NCBI RefSeq assembly: GCF_034702125.1
Contig: NC_085868.1
Span: 41,112,359-41,176,358 of the forward strand
Length of the DNA stretch: 64,000 bases
Origin: Engraulis encrasicolus
Taxonomy: Eukaryota; Chordata; Actinopteri; Clupeiformes; Engraulidae
Direction of reading: 5' to 3'
In this document: positions 45,885 through 58,100 of the stretch, piece by piece
Layout of the letters: each line of letters opens with the position of its first letter
How positions within the stretch are numbered: the stretch's first letter is position 1
Program-made: the position numbers and the translations under genes
The notes under the pieces: generated by a model
The model's input: only the letters and a program-made list of their open reading frames with translations
What the model was told of the DNA's origin: nothing
The model's database searches: none

Positions 45885-47522
45885 GGTTACAATCTGTTCA
45901 ATGTCCAATGAGGACTTTGAAGAGAGAGGAAAAAAATGTCACTGGATGCCTGGGTCCATCCTGTTAGAGTAACACTTTGTGATGTGTTAATCCCAAATTA
46001 GCTATTACCTTTTTTAAAAAAAGAAAGAAAATAAAAACAGAACAATCAAAAACAAAACAATACTATGGCTACGGCAGCTGCGTTCAGCAGACGTGTACCA
46101 TGTGTGGAGGATGAGATCTAATATTGCTGACAAGAGAGGATGTGAGTGCTTAAAGCTTTAAATACCATTATCCTCCTCCCTCATCAACTCTCTCCTCTCC
46201 TCCTACCGTCCCACTGGACCTCATTTATACACTGTGTAAAAACACAACATATCCCTGACCACTAGGTGATCTAGCGTTCAAGGTTATATACTGTAGTTGT
46301 TGATATGGTAATATTCAGCCGTCATACACTAACCAATAATCAATGCGTAATAGATCATAGATGACATATATGAACACGTTATGTACTGCATAGTTAATAC
46401 AAAGTTGACCTCTGTTGGTGACTGATGTATCAGGTCATTGCATTTTGCAGGCTTTACTGAATAGGTAAAAACACTACCATTACTCAAGTTTGGGTTTTAC
46501 AAATCTACATATGTCAAGTGAAGTAGTATAATAAAAAAAATATATAACAAGAAAACTTAGACTTCATTGTCGTTGTCATTACTCTGTGATGAAGACTCAT
46601 TGTACAGCCAGAGCCCATATGTCATCTCTTGAATACTAAAGCGGACAAAATAAAATCACAACAAATCAATCAGCACTGGGAAGGGATTGAACACAATTCC
46701 ATATCTCGCTGCCCTTGGGATTTATGCCCAGCAGGTTTCTTATGCCAGGAGGACATACAGATTACTTCCGTCCAGATTACAGGCCGGTGATGTCATTGGT
46801 CAGGCGGGAAGGGGACTTATTCACACTGCTTTAGAATGCCCATGGGGCATATGCACTGCTTATTGCAGTCCTGAAAGGAAAAAAAAGAAATAAAAGCAAG
46901 GGGGAAATAAAGAAATATATGAAGAAAAAAAGGAAATAACAGGTTTCAGGCTGCCCCCAGGATCAGCCCTTCTTTATCTCTCTCCACACTCCTCTGCAGA
47001 ATAAAAAATAAATAATAAAACCATATGATACAGAGACATGGACAGGGTGTGAATTCCAAAACTGCTGAACAAATGAATCTGTGCAAGTCATCTCTAAACT
47101 TGCGACCTTTCCTTCGTCCTCTTTGTCGTCTTGGGTAAAGTCACTTTTATACTGGATGTTCATAGTCTTAAAATACAAATGTAATCTGAAATATAACATT
47201 GTCAAACCCAGTTTGAAGCGAACAGAAATTTCCTCATGTACCACACGGCCCAATCTCTTCTCCAGATAAAGCACATCTATAGTTGTTAAATGAATGCCCA
47301 ATAGGAAACTCCAGTTGACGTCGAGGACAGAGGAAAGGATGCAAGCTTGGAGAAATTACTTGCTTTCCAGGTATTTTGCACATGGCCCATGGATATTTCC
47401 TACATCTGAGTTCATAAGGGTTGGAGCAGGCTTCACCAGAGACACTACACTAGACAAAACACTTAAAACATCCATAGAAATGAACAGTTGCGATTCATAA
47501 CGCCAATATGGTGTGTCTGCAC
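45885..47522. other. kcnv2 upstream region, no gene recognised
   Basis: About 1.6 kb of AT-rich sequence, expected to hold the kcnv2 promoter and any 5' exon. A pyrimidine-rich acceptor-like site lies near 45914-45935 (minus strand). No promoter element can be called. Confidence 0.4.
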
Positions 47523-49471
47523 CAGGGCTTGAAAACGAAATTATTTTTCAAACGTTCCGTTCCGAACGGTTCAGGCAAGTTTCAGTTTAACGTTTTCGTT
47601 CCTGCAATCGTTCCCCCACAAAAATATCGTTCCTGAACCGGTTCGGAACAAAAAATAACGTTCGTTCTTAACGTTCCTGCAGTGTTTAACGGCCATATTA
47701 AGTCTATTTTCGTGGACTTTATCTTAGAATAGACGTACTCATTATTTCCCCTTGATTTACACAGCTATTCTCAAAAATAATAACACACCCAAAAACACTC
47801 AGATGGGCTATCCATCCTGGCAGATTTAACAGGATAATTCTTATCAAAAGTAGCCTATGCCAGCCCAGTAGCGGTGGGTGGATGTTGATTAGGGAGGCAC
47901 AATACAGAATAGCCAGAGAGAGGTTTAAAAAAATAGCCAGAGAGAGTTCCTAAAAAAAATCTCTGGAATAGCGCAGGTAAACGTCAACATAAGAGGTGTC
48001 GATAGGCATGGATTTCAGTTCTTGCCTAGCTCTATTTAATAGGCCATGATGAGGTTTGCAGCAAGTGAGACGTGTAAGTAAAAGGGACACAGTTTGCTCC
48101 ACACAAAAAAATCCCAAACTGTTTTGAGATGTGCACGAAGGGACAGGTTGCATAGTCTGAAACCTCGGATAGGCTCTCAGATATCGGCTACCAACCATTC
48201 CAGTGCAAGTCCATCACCACAAAACCGGAGACCTTTTGTAGCCTCTAACAGGCAAGCGTCACAAAATAGTAAGAGTTTCCACGTAGTCCATCCCATCAGC
48301 CCAGCCCTCTGCACGACAGAAGAGAATAATAACTTAAACAACAACAAATGCGCTGTCTTTCTCTATCCCTGCTTGTTGTCACACGCGACCTACTGTTATT
48401 CGTGATGACAGCCAGGAAATATTGCGCAATAGCCTACTGAGGAAACCATCGAAACATTGAGCGGGCCAGCTAACGTCAGCTAGCGTCTGTCCATCTGCCA
48501 CGAATGACTTTATCCCGCATTGACCACAACAACAGATAAATATGTCCTTGATTACAGCACATAAAAACACCAGCTCTCACTCTCCTTCTCTACAACCGAC
48601 AGTGGATACGCTGCGCACAACAAAAGCACTTTCAGTAACTTTACGACAACATAATTTGCCATAACCGCATTGAACATCGAGGCACTCGGCGGTGCCATTA
48701 CAAGTAGTAAGCTAAACATGACTTACCCACCAGTTGCCTCTCGAGAGCACTCTGCGAATTAGGTTCATCAAATCGCCTATCCAATTCCTTTGCAAATCAT
48801 AGACTGTATGGTCCAAATACTCTGTCCCTGTAGGAATCCCAACACCGATCTCAAGACAAGTTCTCTTTTGCTCTCCTGTAGGCCTACTGTCCGTGAATGA
48901 GACTGAAGAACAGCGCGGGTAAAGTGTCATTTCTCTTACAAAAACTTATTTGATATTGGTGGTCAACAACTTTAGGGCGGGTTTATTAGAGCCAACTTCC
49001 AATCACTACGAGAAAGCCAGGAGAACAGAGACAGTTTAGTTCTAGTTTCCTATCAAAATCTCTGAGGAGAATCACATCCTAAAATGTACCCAGGAAGTTT
49101 CTCCATACAATGCACAGTCGCACTCTGATTGGCCAATGCTCCTCAATATTTTATCAATCGGCGGCAAGAGCTCAGGTGAGCAAAATGCTGTTGCTGTATG
49201 CATGTTTCCCCTCATACACGTCAGTAGCCGAACTAAAAGACTGCTCGTCGCCATGGTTACTCCTCAAACAAAATCGTGCACTTGTATGAAATATAGAGAA
49301 CGAAAAAAAAAACGTTATTAACCGGTTTGTGGATTTCAGAATAACGTTTTTGTTCCGGAACACTTGAAGACCATTTCGTTTTCGTTTCCGTTTCCGTTCC
49401 TTGTAAAATTCCATAAAATTTCGTTCGTTTTCGGTTTTCGTTTTCGTTCCTTGAACCGGTTCGGAGCCCTG
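47523..49471. mobile_element. hAT element of 1.95 kb with perfect TSD
   Basis: Ends CAGGGCTTGAAAACG and CGGTTCGGAGCCCTG, flanked by perfect gtctgcac duplications (47515-47522; 49472-49479). Both ends carry arrays of 'gttccg/ttcgtt' motifs. The interior (47700-49290) contains no recognised transposase. A short minus-strand ORF (48930-48712) ends at a strong GTAAGT-type donor. Confidence 0.88.
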
Positions 49472-49599
49472 GTCTGCACATCTTCCACCTTTCTGGCAAA
49501 AAGAGCCAATTGCCTACTGAGCTGCGCTGCCATTGGTCCAATCATCTCCCAAGCAAATGCTTCTCATGCACATTTGAAAAATATGGAGAAATAGCTGCC

Positions 49600-50170
49600 G
49601 AAATAGGTGGCCCAAGGCAACGCTAAGATGGCCACCAAGTGGAGGGACTTGTACTGCCTTCGCCTTCTTTTTAGAGGGCTGACCAAAGTAAAATGCAACC
49701 AAAGGGGAAAAAATGTGTATCAAAATAAAAAGTCATCTATTCATTGTGTCATTTCCCCTTGTCAATTGGATAAAGTACAGACAAAAGATAATTTCTCGAT
49801 TGCTACCCCTAGTTCAATATTATACCTGATTAAACCTTTCTCAGGCTCATCCACAAAGGCAGACATACAGAGTGCCACAAACGTGTAGGTAGGCTTCCTG
49901 CAAGTATGATTTAAGCTGTACAATTACACAGAACCACAAGAAACCAACTCTGGATCAAAGTGGATTGATCTTTGCCCCTTCAAATCACATTAGTAAGAGC
50001 TTTATCCGGGTGAAAAGGCATTTAGAGTTGACTCTATGTACACAGTCACACACACCCACACCCCGCTATTGTTTATGTAGTTAACCTCTGAGACAGATCA
50101 CAATGGAGGAATAACGGTGATGTGTAGAAGGCAGACAGAGAAAGGAACTGAAATTCCATTCGTAGGTACA
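49600..50170. other. intergenic, nothing recognised
   Basis: Unique-looking sequence between the 1.95-kb hAT element and the MITE at 50182. Confidence 0.35.
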
Positions 50171-50181
50171 GTAGGTAGTGC

Positions 50182-50379
50182 CAGGGTTACCAGATGAGGC
50201 TGATGGTTTCCAGCCCAAAAAATGCTCAAAACCCGCCTGGAAGCACAAAATCCTGCCCAATTCTATTGATTTCCATGGCATAAATTGGGCGGTTTTTCTG
50301 CTAAATGCCATTTTTTTCCCGCACATGGCCATCCCAAGCAGCCCAATTGGGCGGGAAACAGCCCAATCTGGCAACACTG
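50182..50379. mobile_element. hAT MITE related to 13174-13373
   Basis: Ends CAGGGTTACCAGAT and AATCTGGCAACACTG; flanks ggtagtgc / ggtagcgc (7 of 8). Confidence 0.85.
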
Positions 50380-50899
50380 GGTAGCGCAGAAGACTTGGTT
50401 ATGGAATGCCTCATACCCTTCAGGTATGCTTCACACAGACCAAAAGGACCATATATCATATACAAAACATGTAAGTCTAGAACTATTGAATAATTATTAT
50501 AATAAAAAAAAAAAGAGTTCACCTGCAAAAAATTGAAGAAAAACCGCACAAGATGAATACACGTGAATATTTATGATTAACCAGAAAAGAACGCACCAAT
50601 ACATCTGACCACCAGGTCTATTTTTAGATCAAATCCCTTTTAAACAATTACGCTTGTGGGTTCCACATTTAGCCAGATAGCCATTTTAGTTGCTTCATTC
50701 TAATCTACACCAGCATAAAAGAGCCCCCATACTGTGAGGACCCTTTGAAGCAAGCTTGAATTAATCATAGCATAACTCATTTTAAAAGCTTCAGATCAAT
50801 CACGTGTGGCAGTGAAATCATTTTACTATGAAGATCTCTTTGAAAGAAAGTAGGACAAGCGTACTATACAAACTCAACAAACAAAGTAAAGTGTTGAAT

Positions 50900-51813
50900 G
50901 ACCTTTTTGTCTCGTTTTATTTCATCTATCTGTAAATATGATCCCCCTTCACAACACAAGAGCATGTTGTTTTCCCTGTACAATGCTAGAAAAGGTCACA
51001 GATACAGCACACAAACATACAAAATATTTTTAACAAACTCCTTTTTTAACCTCTTTAAATACAATGTTTTTTTTCTTACCCCTCCCCCTGTAGTTTGCCC
51101 CGCCATAGCAAAATTGACTCAGTGAAATGTATACAATCTTATTTACAGAGCAACATTTGAACAAAGTGCTTCAGAGTCCTGCTTGCAGTCTCTCCACAGA
51201 GAGGGACATTTTATGTACAACAGTTTTTACAAATGGAGTGAGGGCACTCGTCTTATAAAGCTCCTTCTTCGCCTTTTTAAATCACATAAACACACATAGA
51301 AAGCTTTGTAAGAACACGCTAGGAGGTAAAGTTCATATGAAACAAAAAGGAGAGAAAAAAAAGAAAGAAACACCTTACTGAGAAACTGTGCCTAAAAATA
51401 TGCATTTCCTCCCAATCCTTCTCAATCAAATATATTCACATGCGCCGGATCAGCGCAAGAGATGAGTGGTGGGCCTTTTAGGCAGGTAGGTGTCTACAAG
51501 CGTTTGACCTTTTCACAGGAAGAGTGGTGGAGAATTATAGGAAGTAGCCAGAAGAAAACCGCTGACATTGTTGATCCCCGACAGCCCAGTGAGTCCTTGA
51601 TGCTTTCTGCGCTGTGGTGTGGTGGGCCAGGAGCAGTTGGTTGAACAGAAAAATAAATTAAACGTTCCTCAATCTCCTCTTCTCTCCCCCAGACAGAAGC
51701 AAAGAGGAAAGGACAACATAATGCACTCCAGAAGGCATGTGGTTGTAAGCTCTGCTTGAGCAGCAGTCTCTGGTAAACAGGTGGACACAGGTGAACACTG
51801 AAGTGAGGAGGGG
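50900..51813 (-). other. vldlr: vldlr 3' UTR (putative)
   Basis: Sequence after the vldlr stop codon. A minus-strand AATAAA lies near 50920, which would give a 3' UTR of about 0.9 kb. No repeat was recognised in this stretch, in contrast to its surroundings. The end is inferred. Confidence 0.4.
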
Positions 51814-53267
51814 CTAGGGAAGGTCGTCATCTGTGCTCACCACTGATATCTAAGACAAATTGGAAAAAGAAAAGAAAATCACATTAGCATATACTGATGG
51901 ATCTTCTGTCCCAAATATTGATGAAAGTAAATAAATGAATATTTAATTAATTTATTATTCTTTTTTTTTCACTTTTTTCTTTTTTTTTCTTTTAAACAAT
52001 TTCCGTTTTTTAAAAAGCAATTTTAAAAACGATTTCCTTCGCATTTTCCTCCTGGAGTAATACATCCTACAGAGAAAACCATGAGTGCTTGAAAGACAGA
52101 GGGATCAAAAGCATCTGTTACTAAAACGATCTTCTTCTGCTCCAACGGTATTGACAATCCACTATATAAGGAAGGGAAATTGTGTCTTGAGCAGGTTCTT
52201 GTTACATAGCCAGGAAGATTAAGTAATGGAGATAGTATTCAGGAATATTTGACTTATCAAATTCCTTCCTTGAAAGATTTGGGTAGAACTGGTTATGAAC
52301 TGCACTAGATTTCAATTTGAACAGTGAGATTTGGGTAGAACTGGTTATGAACTGCACTAGATTTCAATTTGAACTGGGAGATTTTTAAATACTTTAGGTA
52401 CTAGAGAGGGGAGACCCGATGCAGACGTTTTCTGGGGCAATTCACTTAGCATTCAAGTCAGTTTGGATTAAAGCATCCGGTCAATAATGTAATGCAATTC
52501 TAAAACATAGACTGGTTTGAATTTGAACGGAATGAATGAAAGGAATTGTCCTTACTGCTGGGTATGTGTGTCCGACGGAGGCGGTGTGTCTGGTGATGTC
52601 GATGTTGAGGTCTTCTTCTGTGGTCTTCAGGTACACTGGGTTGTCAAAGTTCATGCTCTTTTTATTCTTCAGCTGCCAGTTCCGCCACATCAGATACGCA
52701 CCGGCGACAGCCATTGCAAGCATTACTGCAGAGAACACAAAGGATTTGATGTAATGATGCTTAATAATGATCCTGTTGTTGAGGATAAACTATCGCACAG
52801 ATAACACAGAAGGCCACATCTCAATTCAATAGAGCATAAATGTGGGGGAAAAACATTCATGGAGCCCAAAGGCAAGTAATGCACATTAATATTTTATTAG
52901 GCATGCCAGATACAGCAATCAAAGAGCGGTCAATTGCTGCAGCAATGGACGCCAGGGCATTGAATCAAAGCGCCCACATCTGATTTACACAAGTCTTTCG
53001 ACTCTAGTCAGCAGAACGCACTGCATCAAATGAGTCAGCTACAGTGAGATCTGGGGCAGGGCAGAGGGAGACTCGGCTCTACTAAGTTGCAAAACAGCAC
53101 AGTAGAAATAGGAGGAGATGCTGATACTCACAGACAGGCAGAATGGCCCAGGCAGCTGCAGAGCCCTTAGCTGAAGAGCTGACCTCGTGCATGGACGCGC
53201 TGATATTCCCTTCTGGATGGGCAAGAGAAAAGATGGACAGAGAAAGAAAAAAATAAGAGAAATGGAG

Positions 53268-53312
<45 letters not shown>

Positions 53313-55039
53313 GACACAATAGGGTTAATATGGGGAAACCTCAAAAGAAACAGAATTCTGGAGAAAAAAGGAGGAGTGCCGAGGTATTAAGGCGAGGCAA
53401 AGACAAAAGCTAGCATTAAGTCTGGAGGGGTTTCAGTGCCAGAAGCAAGCTGGCCTGTTACTAGCTTACTATCAGTTTGATCAAAGCTTGGCTTGCCATG
53501 CTGGTACCGAGCCAAACGTTTCTACAAGAGAGAGCAAGTATTCAAGACACAACACTAATGGAAGCTACAAAGAAGTGTACAAACTATGCAAGACGCATTC
53601 CTAAGAGCACACTCCACTTCTCAGCCACGATGGGAAGACTCCAGAAAATTACACCAAATAATTTTCTGGTTTGTAGAAGTGTCCAATTTCTACCAATTCA
53701 CATCCTCATGAAGGTTGTGGGGCCGATACACATTGGTGATAAATCATTTTTTTTAAATTACAAAATAAAAGAAGGTTTTGACTTAAAAATACACTTAAGT
53801 GCCTGGACCGAGGACTTTTTCCTAAGATTTCTAGCAATGCTCAACAATTATGGCCATTAACAGATGATGAAATACAAGTCTAGACTGAGTAGTAGAGTGT
53901 TTTAGGATCTCAATTTCAGTTTGGGAAAAAGAAATAGAAGCCAACACATTCCGAATATTTCCAACTGCCATTCTATTGATTTGGAGTATGCAAGAGCAAT
54001 TCTACTTAGAGGACCACAGAATGGGGGAAAAAATACTGATCAACAAGATTGATCATAATGAAAAGCACGAGACGAGACAGCATTCCATAGACGCTAAGAA
54101 GAACCACTAACCCAGAGACGAAGCAGACCACTAATTGAGTCAAGTCACGAGCAGAAAGCAACAGAAGCGAGAGAGACAGACAGCATATCTATACAGCCTT
54201 ACAGGATTACGGCATGACCTTTATTACCTTGAGGAGGTGCAGGGGGTGACTCTACCTTCCCAGCATCCTTTGTGACAGCTGACCCATTGACTGTTTTGAG
54301 AAGTAAGACCCACAGTGCAAAGTCTCTCACACACTTGACAGGACTAAAAACTGTGTAACATTATCACAGTAATAACAGCTTACCAAATCAGCAAGCACAA
54401 TTGTATCACAAAGCTAATATTTCCTAATCACAATACAATATTGTTATAAGAATAGTGCTTTTAATTGTATTACTGTTTAGTAATCAACCAAGCACCATCG
54501 TATCACAATAGCATTGTTTCCTAACCACAAGCTTTGTACAAATGCACCTTCATACAAAAAAGGTATCTGTTCAGTCAGCAACAGTGAAGCAGTACAAGAC
54601 AAAAAGCTGAAGCGGCAGCAACAAGCCAAACACCTGCGCACAACCCAGCCATGCAGCACAAACAAGACATCCCTTCAGCTACTCCAGCAGAGATCCCATC
54701 TATAAATAGACTCCTGACCCTAGTGAAACAGCCGTTTCAGTCTCATTTCTCTTGCACATAAAATAAAAATGTAGTTTTGACGGCACACACTACTTGTGCA
54801 GATGCTACTGGCCATATCTAGCAGTGTTTTCGAGCCATGCCATAATATGCTAGTTGTGCAGCCAGGCGTTCCATGTGAACTAGATTTCACACCATGAGTC
54901 AAACTGGGGGGGGTGGGGGGGTCAGAGCTTCACAGAGGTTTGGCCTAAATCATTCACAACTGGATTGGACTGGATGCACACGCCATACTTCTCAGCAGTG
55001 CAGCTACAACAGCCATGAGTGTCTCTAAGAGCAGACGAT

Positions 55040-55122
<83 letters not shown>

Positions 55123-58100
55123 ACAGAGATCCCTGTAGCAACATCACGCAGTGCTGTGTTTCTCGACACCTCCATTTGAATGCTTGCCTGCCTGCTTGCC
55201 TGCCTCTAGTGTGCGGAGCTCTGGCTCTTTTGAGTCCTTTATTCTTCCCACTAAACTGAAGGAATCCATGACAGAATGTGGCGTCGCCATTTTCCGTCCT
55301 TTTGCAAGTGCCAAGGCAAATACGAGCCTTTTTTGCCAGCTGACAGCTCAATGCACCCGCTTGACGAGCAGCACTGGGACAAAAGGGGCTGCTGGATACG
55401 CTGTTGAATTGTAAGCCATACACACGCATTTCACAGTGTGGCAGCTGCGATCTTGTGGGCCTTCGTTTCGCTGCACCACTACACCCCCTTCCCCATCCCC
55501 TTCCCCATCCACAAGGCTCCCTCATCCCCCTCCCCATCCATATCCCCATCCCCCTCCCCATCCAACTGCAAGCCCCCCCCCGCCCCCCACATCCATATCC
55601 ACATCCACTAGGCTCTCTCATCTCCCTCCCCGCCCAACTGCAACCCACAAGTTTCTCATCCCTGACTATCCTTCACTTCAGTCAGCTTCCAACAACCATG
55701 GGACAGCCAAGTGTTGAGACTAATAATAAACTCTGCAGGGATTCCAGGGGGGGAGGTGAGGGCGGTGATGGTGGTGGAGGTAGGGAGAACATGAAAAACA
55801 AATTCAAGCTGAAAGTAGAGCCATCACTCACTCACTCAACCCAGACACGGAGAGAGAGCGAGAGCGAGAGGATGACGACACTGTGCACAGCAGAAAGCAA
55901 CATAAAGCAAGGAAGCCAAAAGAAACCCCACTTGAAAGGGTGAGCAGTGAGCTCCCACAGTGCACTGCGTCACTCCTCCATGCACCACACACACAGCCAC
56001 CCAACTCTCCCCCAACTCCAACAGTACTTGTGCAGCTAACCCCCTCGCCTAGCACCAACCACCCTGGCAACCAGCCCAACAAACTCAGAGCTCCAACTGT
56101 AGGCCTACCAACCATGCCACACTATGGCACACACAGGTGACGCAATGAGCAGCTAAACCATTTTACTTACACTGACAAGTGTCTTCACTCTTAAAATTTG
56201 ACCAAGGTATGTTCAAAATTCTGCCCTCTTTATAATGAATGAAATCTCTTGCAAAAAAGCATAGTTTAGATTTACACACTGCTTGCATTTTATTTGGCAG
56301 CTGCTGTGTTAGATGTGCGTGGTCTTCACTACACTTAAGCCACCTCATCCCCCTGCCGCAAGGCACCCATACTGTGGGGAAAGCTACTTGCCTGGCTTGC
56401 ACGTCCGGCCGTCAGAGCCCAGTTTCCAGCCTTTGGGGCAGACGCACGTGTACTTGGGGGAGTGCTTGTTGATCTGCGGAGCGGGCAGGCACATGTAGGA
56501 GCAGCCGCCATTCTGCTGCTTCTCATGGCACCAGTTTGTTCCTGCGGAGGAGAAGAGGAATGAGATCACAATCAGAGCAGAGATGGGGAGAGGAAAGGAG
56601 ATCACAGTCGGAGAAGAAAATTGGAGAGGGAAGAAGGAGAGGAACGATTACTGTCTGAGAAGGATGGTCATGGGAGAGGGGGAGGAGAGATTAAAGTCAG
56701 AGAGAGGAGGAATAAGGGGATGGAGGCAAGGAAGAGAGGGATGGGGGAAATAAATACGGATGGAGAGAGGGGGGATGAAGAGAGAGGCAAGGGAAGGAGA
56801 GAGAGGAGAGGAGAGAACAGATCACAGAGAGGAGACAAGAGGAGAGAAGAAAGATACAGGAGAGGGATGGAGCAGTCAAGAGGCGAGGAGGGGAGGGAGG
56901 GAGGGAGGGAGGGAGTGGTTTTGTTGTTGCAGCTGAAAGAACATCATCCATAGTCTTGTCTGCACAGTAGGGAATTTTCCTTTTCTTCCTGGCAGGAATC
57001 TCCCCTTCCAGCTTCAAATCCCCACACACTCCCATTTCTCTGACAAATAACACTTTCAGCAAAGACATGGTCTCTGCGTTCATCTGCTAGCCATCAACAG
57101 CAGCAGGCTCTGGTACGAGTGTGAACACGCCGCCTTAATTGGGCCGGATTAGGGCCAGAGTCGCTCAGTACAAGAGCCTAGAGCAGCATACATGTCATCG
57201 AATGCACGTCACCCAGGGTGGGCACAGTTACAACAACTAATTTACACTGGTGTTAGAAACCAGTCAAAAGTGTGGACGCGGTTTACCAAAACATGAAGCG
57301 TGCATGTAGTCTTCAAGGCATGAGAAGAAGAGAAAAAAAAAACGACTGGAACACAAGGGGACACATTATAATGTTGTATGACAGAAATGACTATGGTAAT
57401 TAAAATCTGTTCCGCAAGGACGCCCACAGACTCCCGCCCTGTAAATTGAAGTTTCATATGGTCTGGGCCAATTCATTTCCTCAGACTGACAGGATGATTG
57501 ATGTCAACACGGCCATAGAGGAGAGACCCTGATGGAGTTGTGATAATTGCAATATGGAACTTGTTTTCCCACCTCTTTAGGGGCTGCAGCCTGTTTAAAA
57601 GCTGGACTCACCTGAGAGTTGGATTAGCTCGTGATAAACTATGATGTCCTGAGGTTCGTTCAGATTGTTGGCCAAAACAGTCACGTCAGCTCCTGTGAAC
57701 TTGTTAGCGCCGTAGATTGCCTCGTTCTCACCGTCTGTCCAGAACACTCGATCCTAACGTACAAATACAGAATATAGAACAGATGTTTCACAATAATGCC
57801 ATTAACAATGAAAGTGTTACATCCAAGTTACATCTGCAGATGCACTTGGAGCCATTTTTGTGCATGAATCGTATTTTATTAATAATACACTTTAATTATG
57901 AATCAAAGACATGCACAACACATGCATACAGTAAGGGCAGATGAAATGATATGGTAGTCCCATTCAGGGCAGCCGACAGGGGGGGCAACAAAGGGGTATG
58001 TTGTCCCGGGCCCATGGAGACGAGGGGCCCAGAATGGCAGAATTTATATGAAGGGGGCCCCCTTTCAGATGGCTTTGTCCCGGGCCCAGCCAAAGCTGTC

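Noticed and set aside
48712..48930. 72-aa minus-strand ORF as a host gene exon
   Set aside because: Entirely inside a hAT element with exact target duplications and unlike any family recognised; kept only as a feature of that element.
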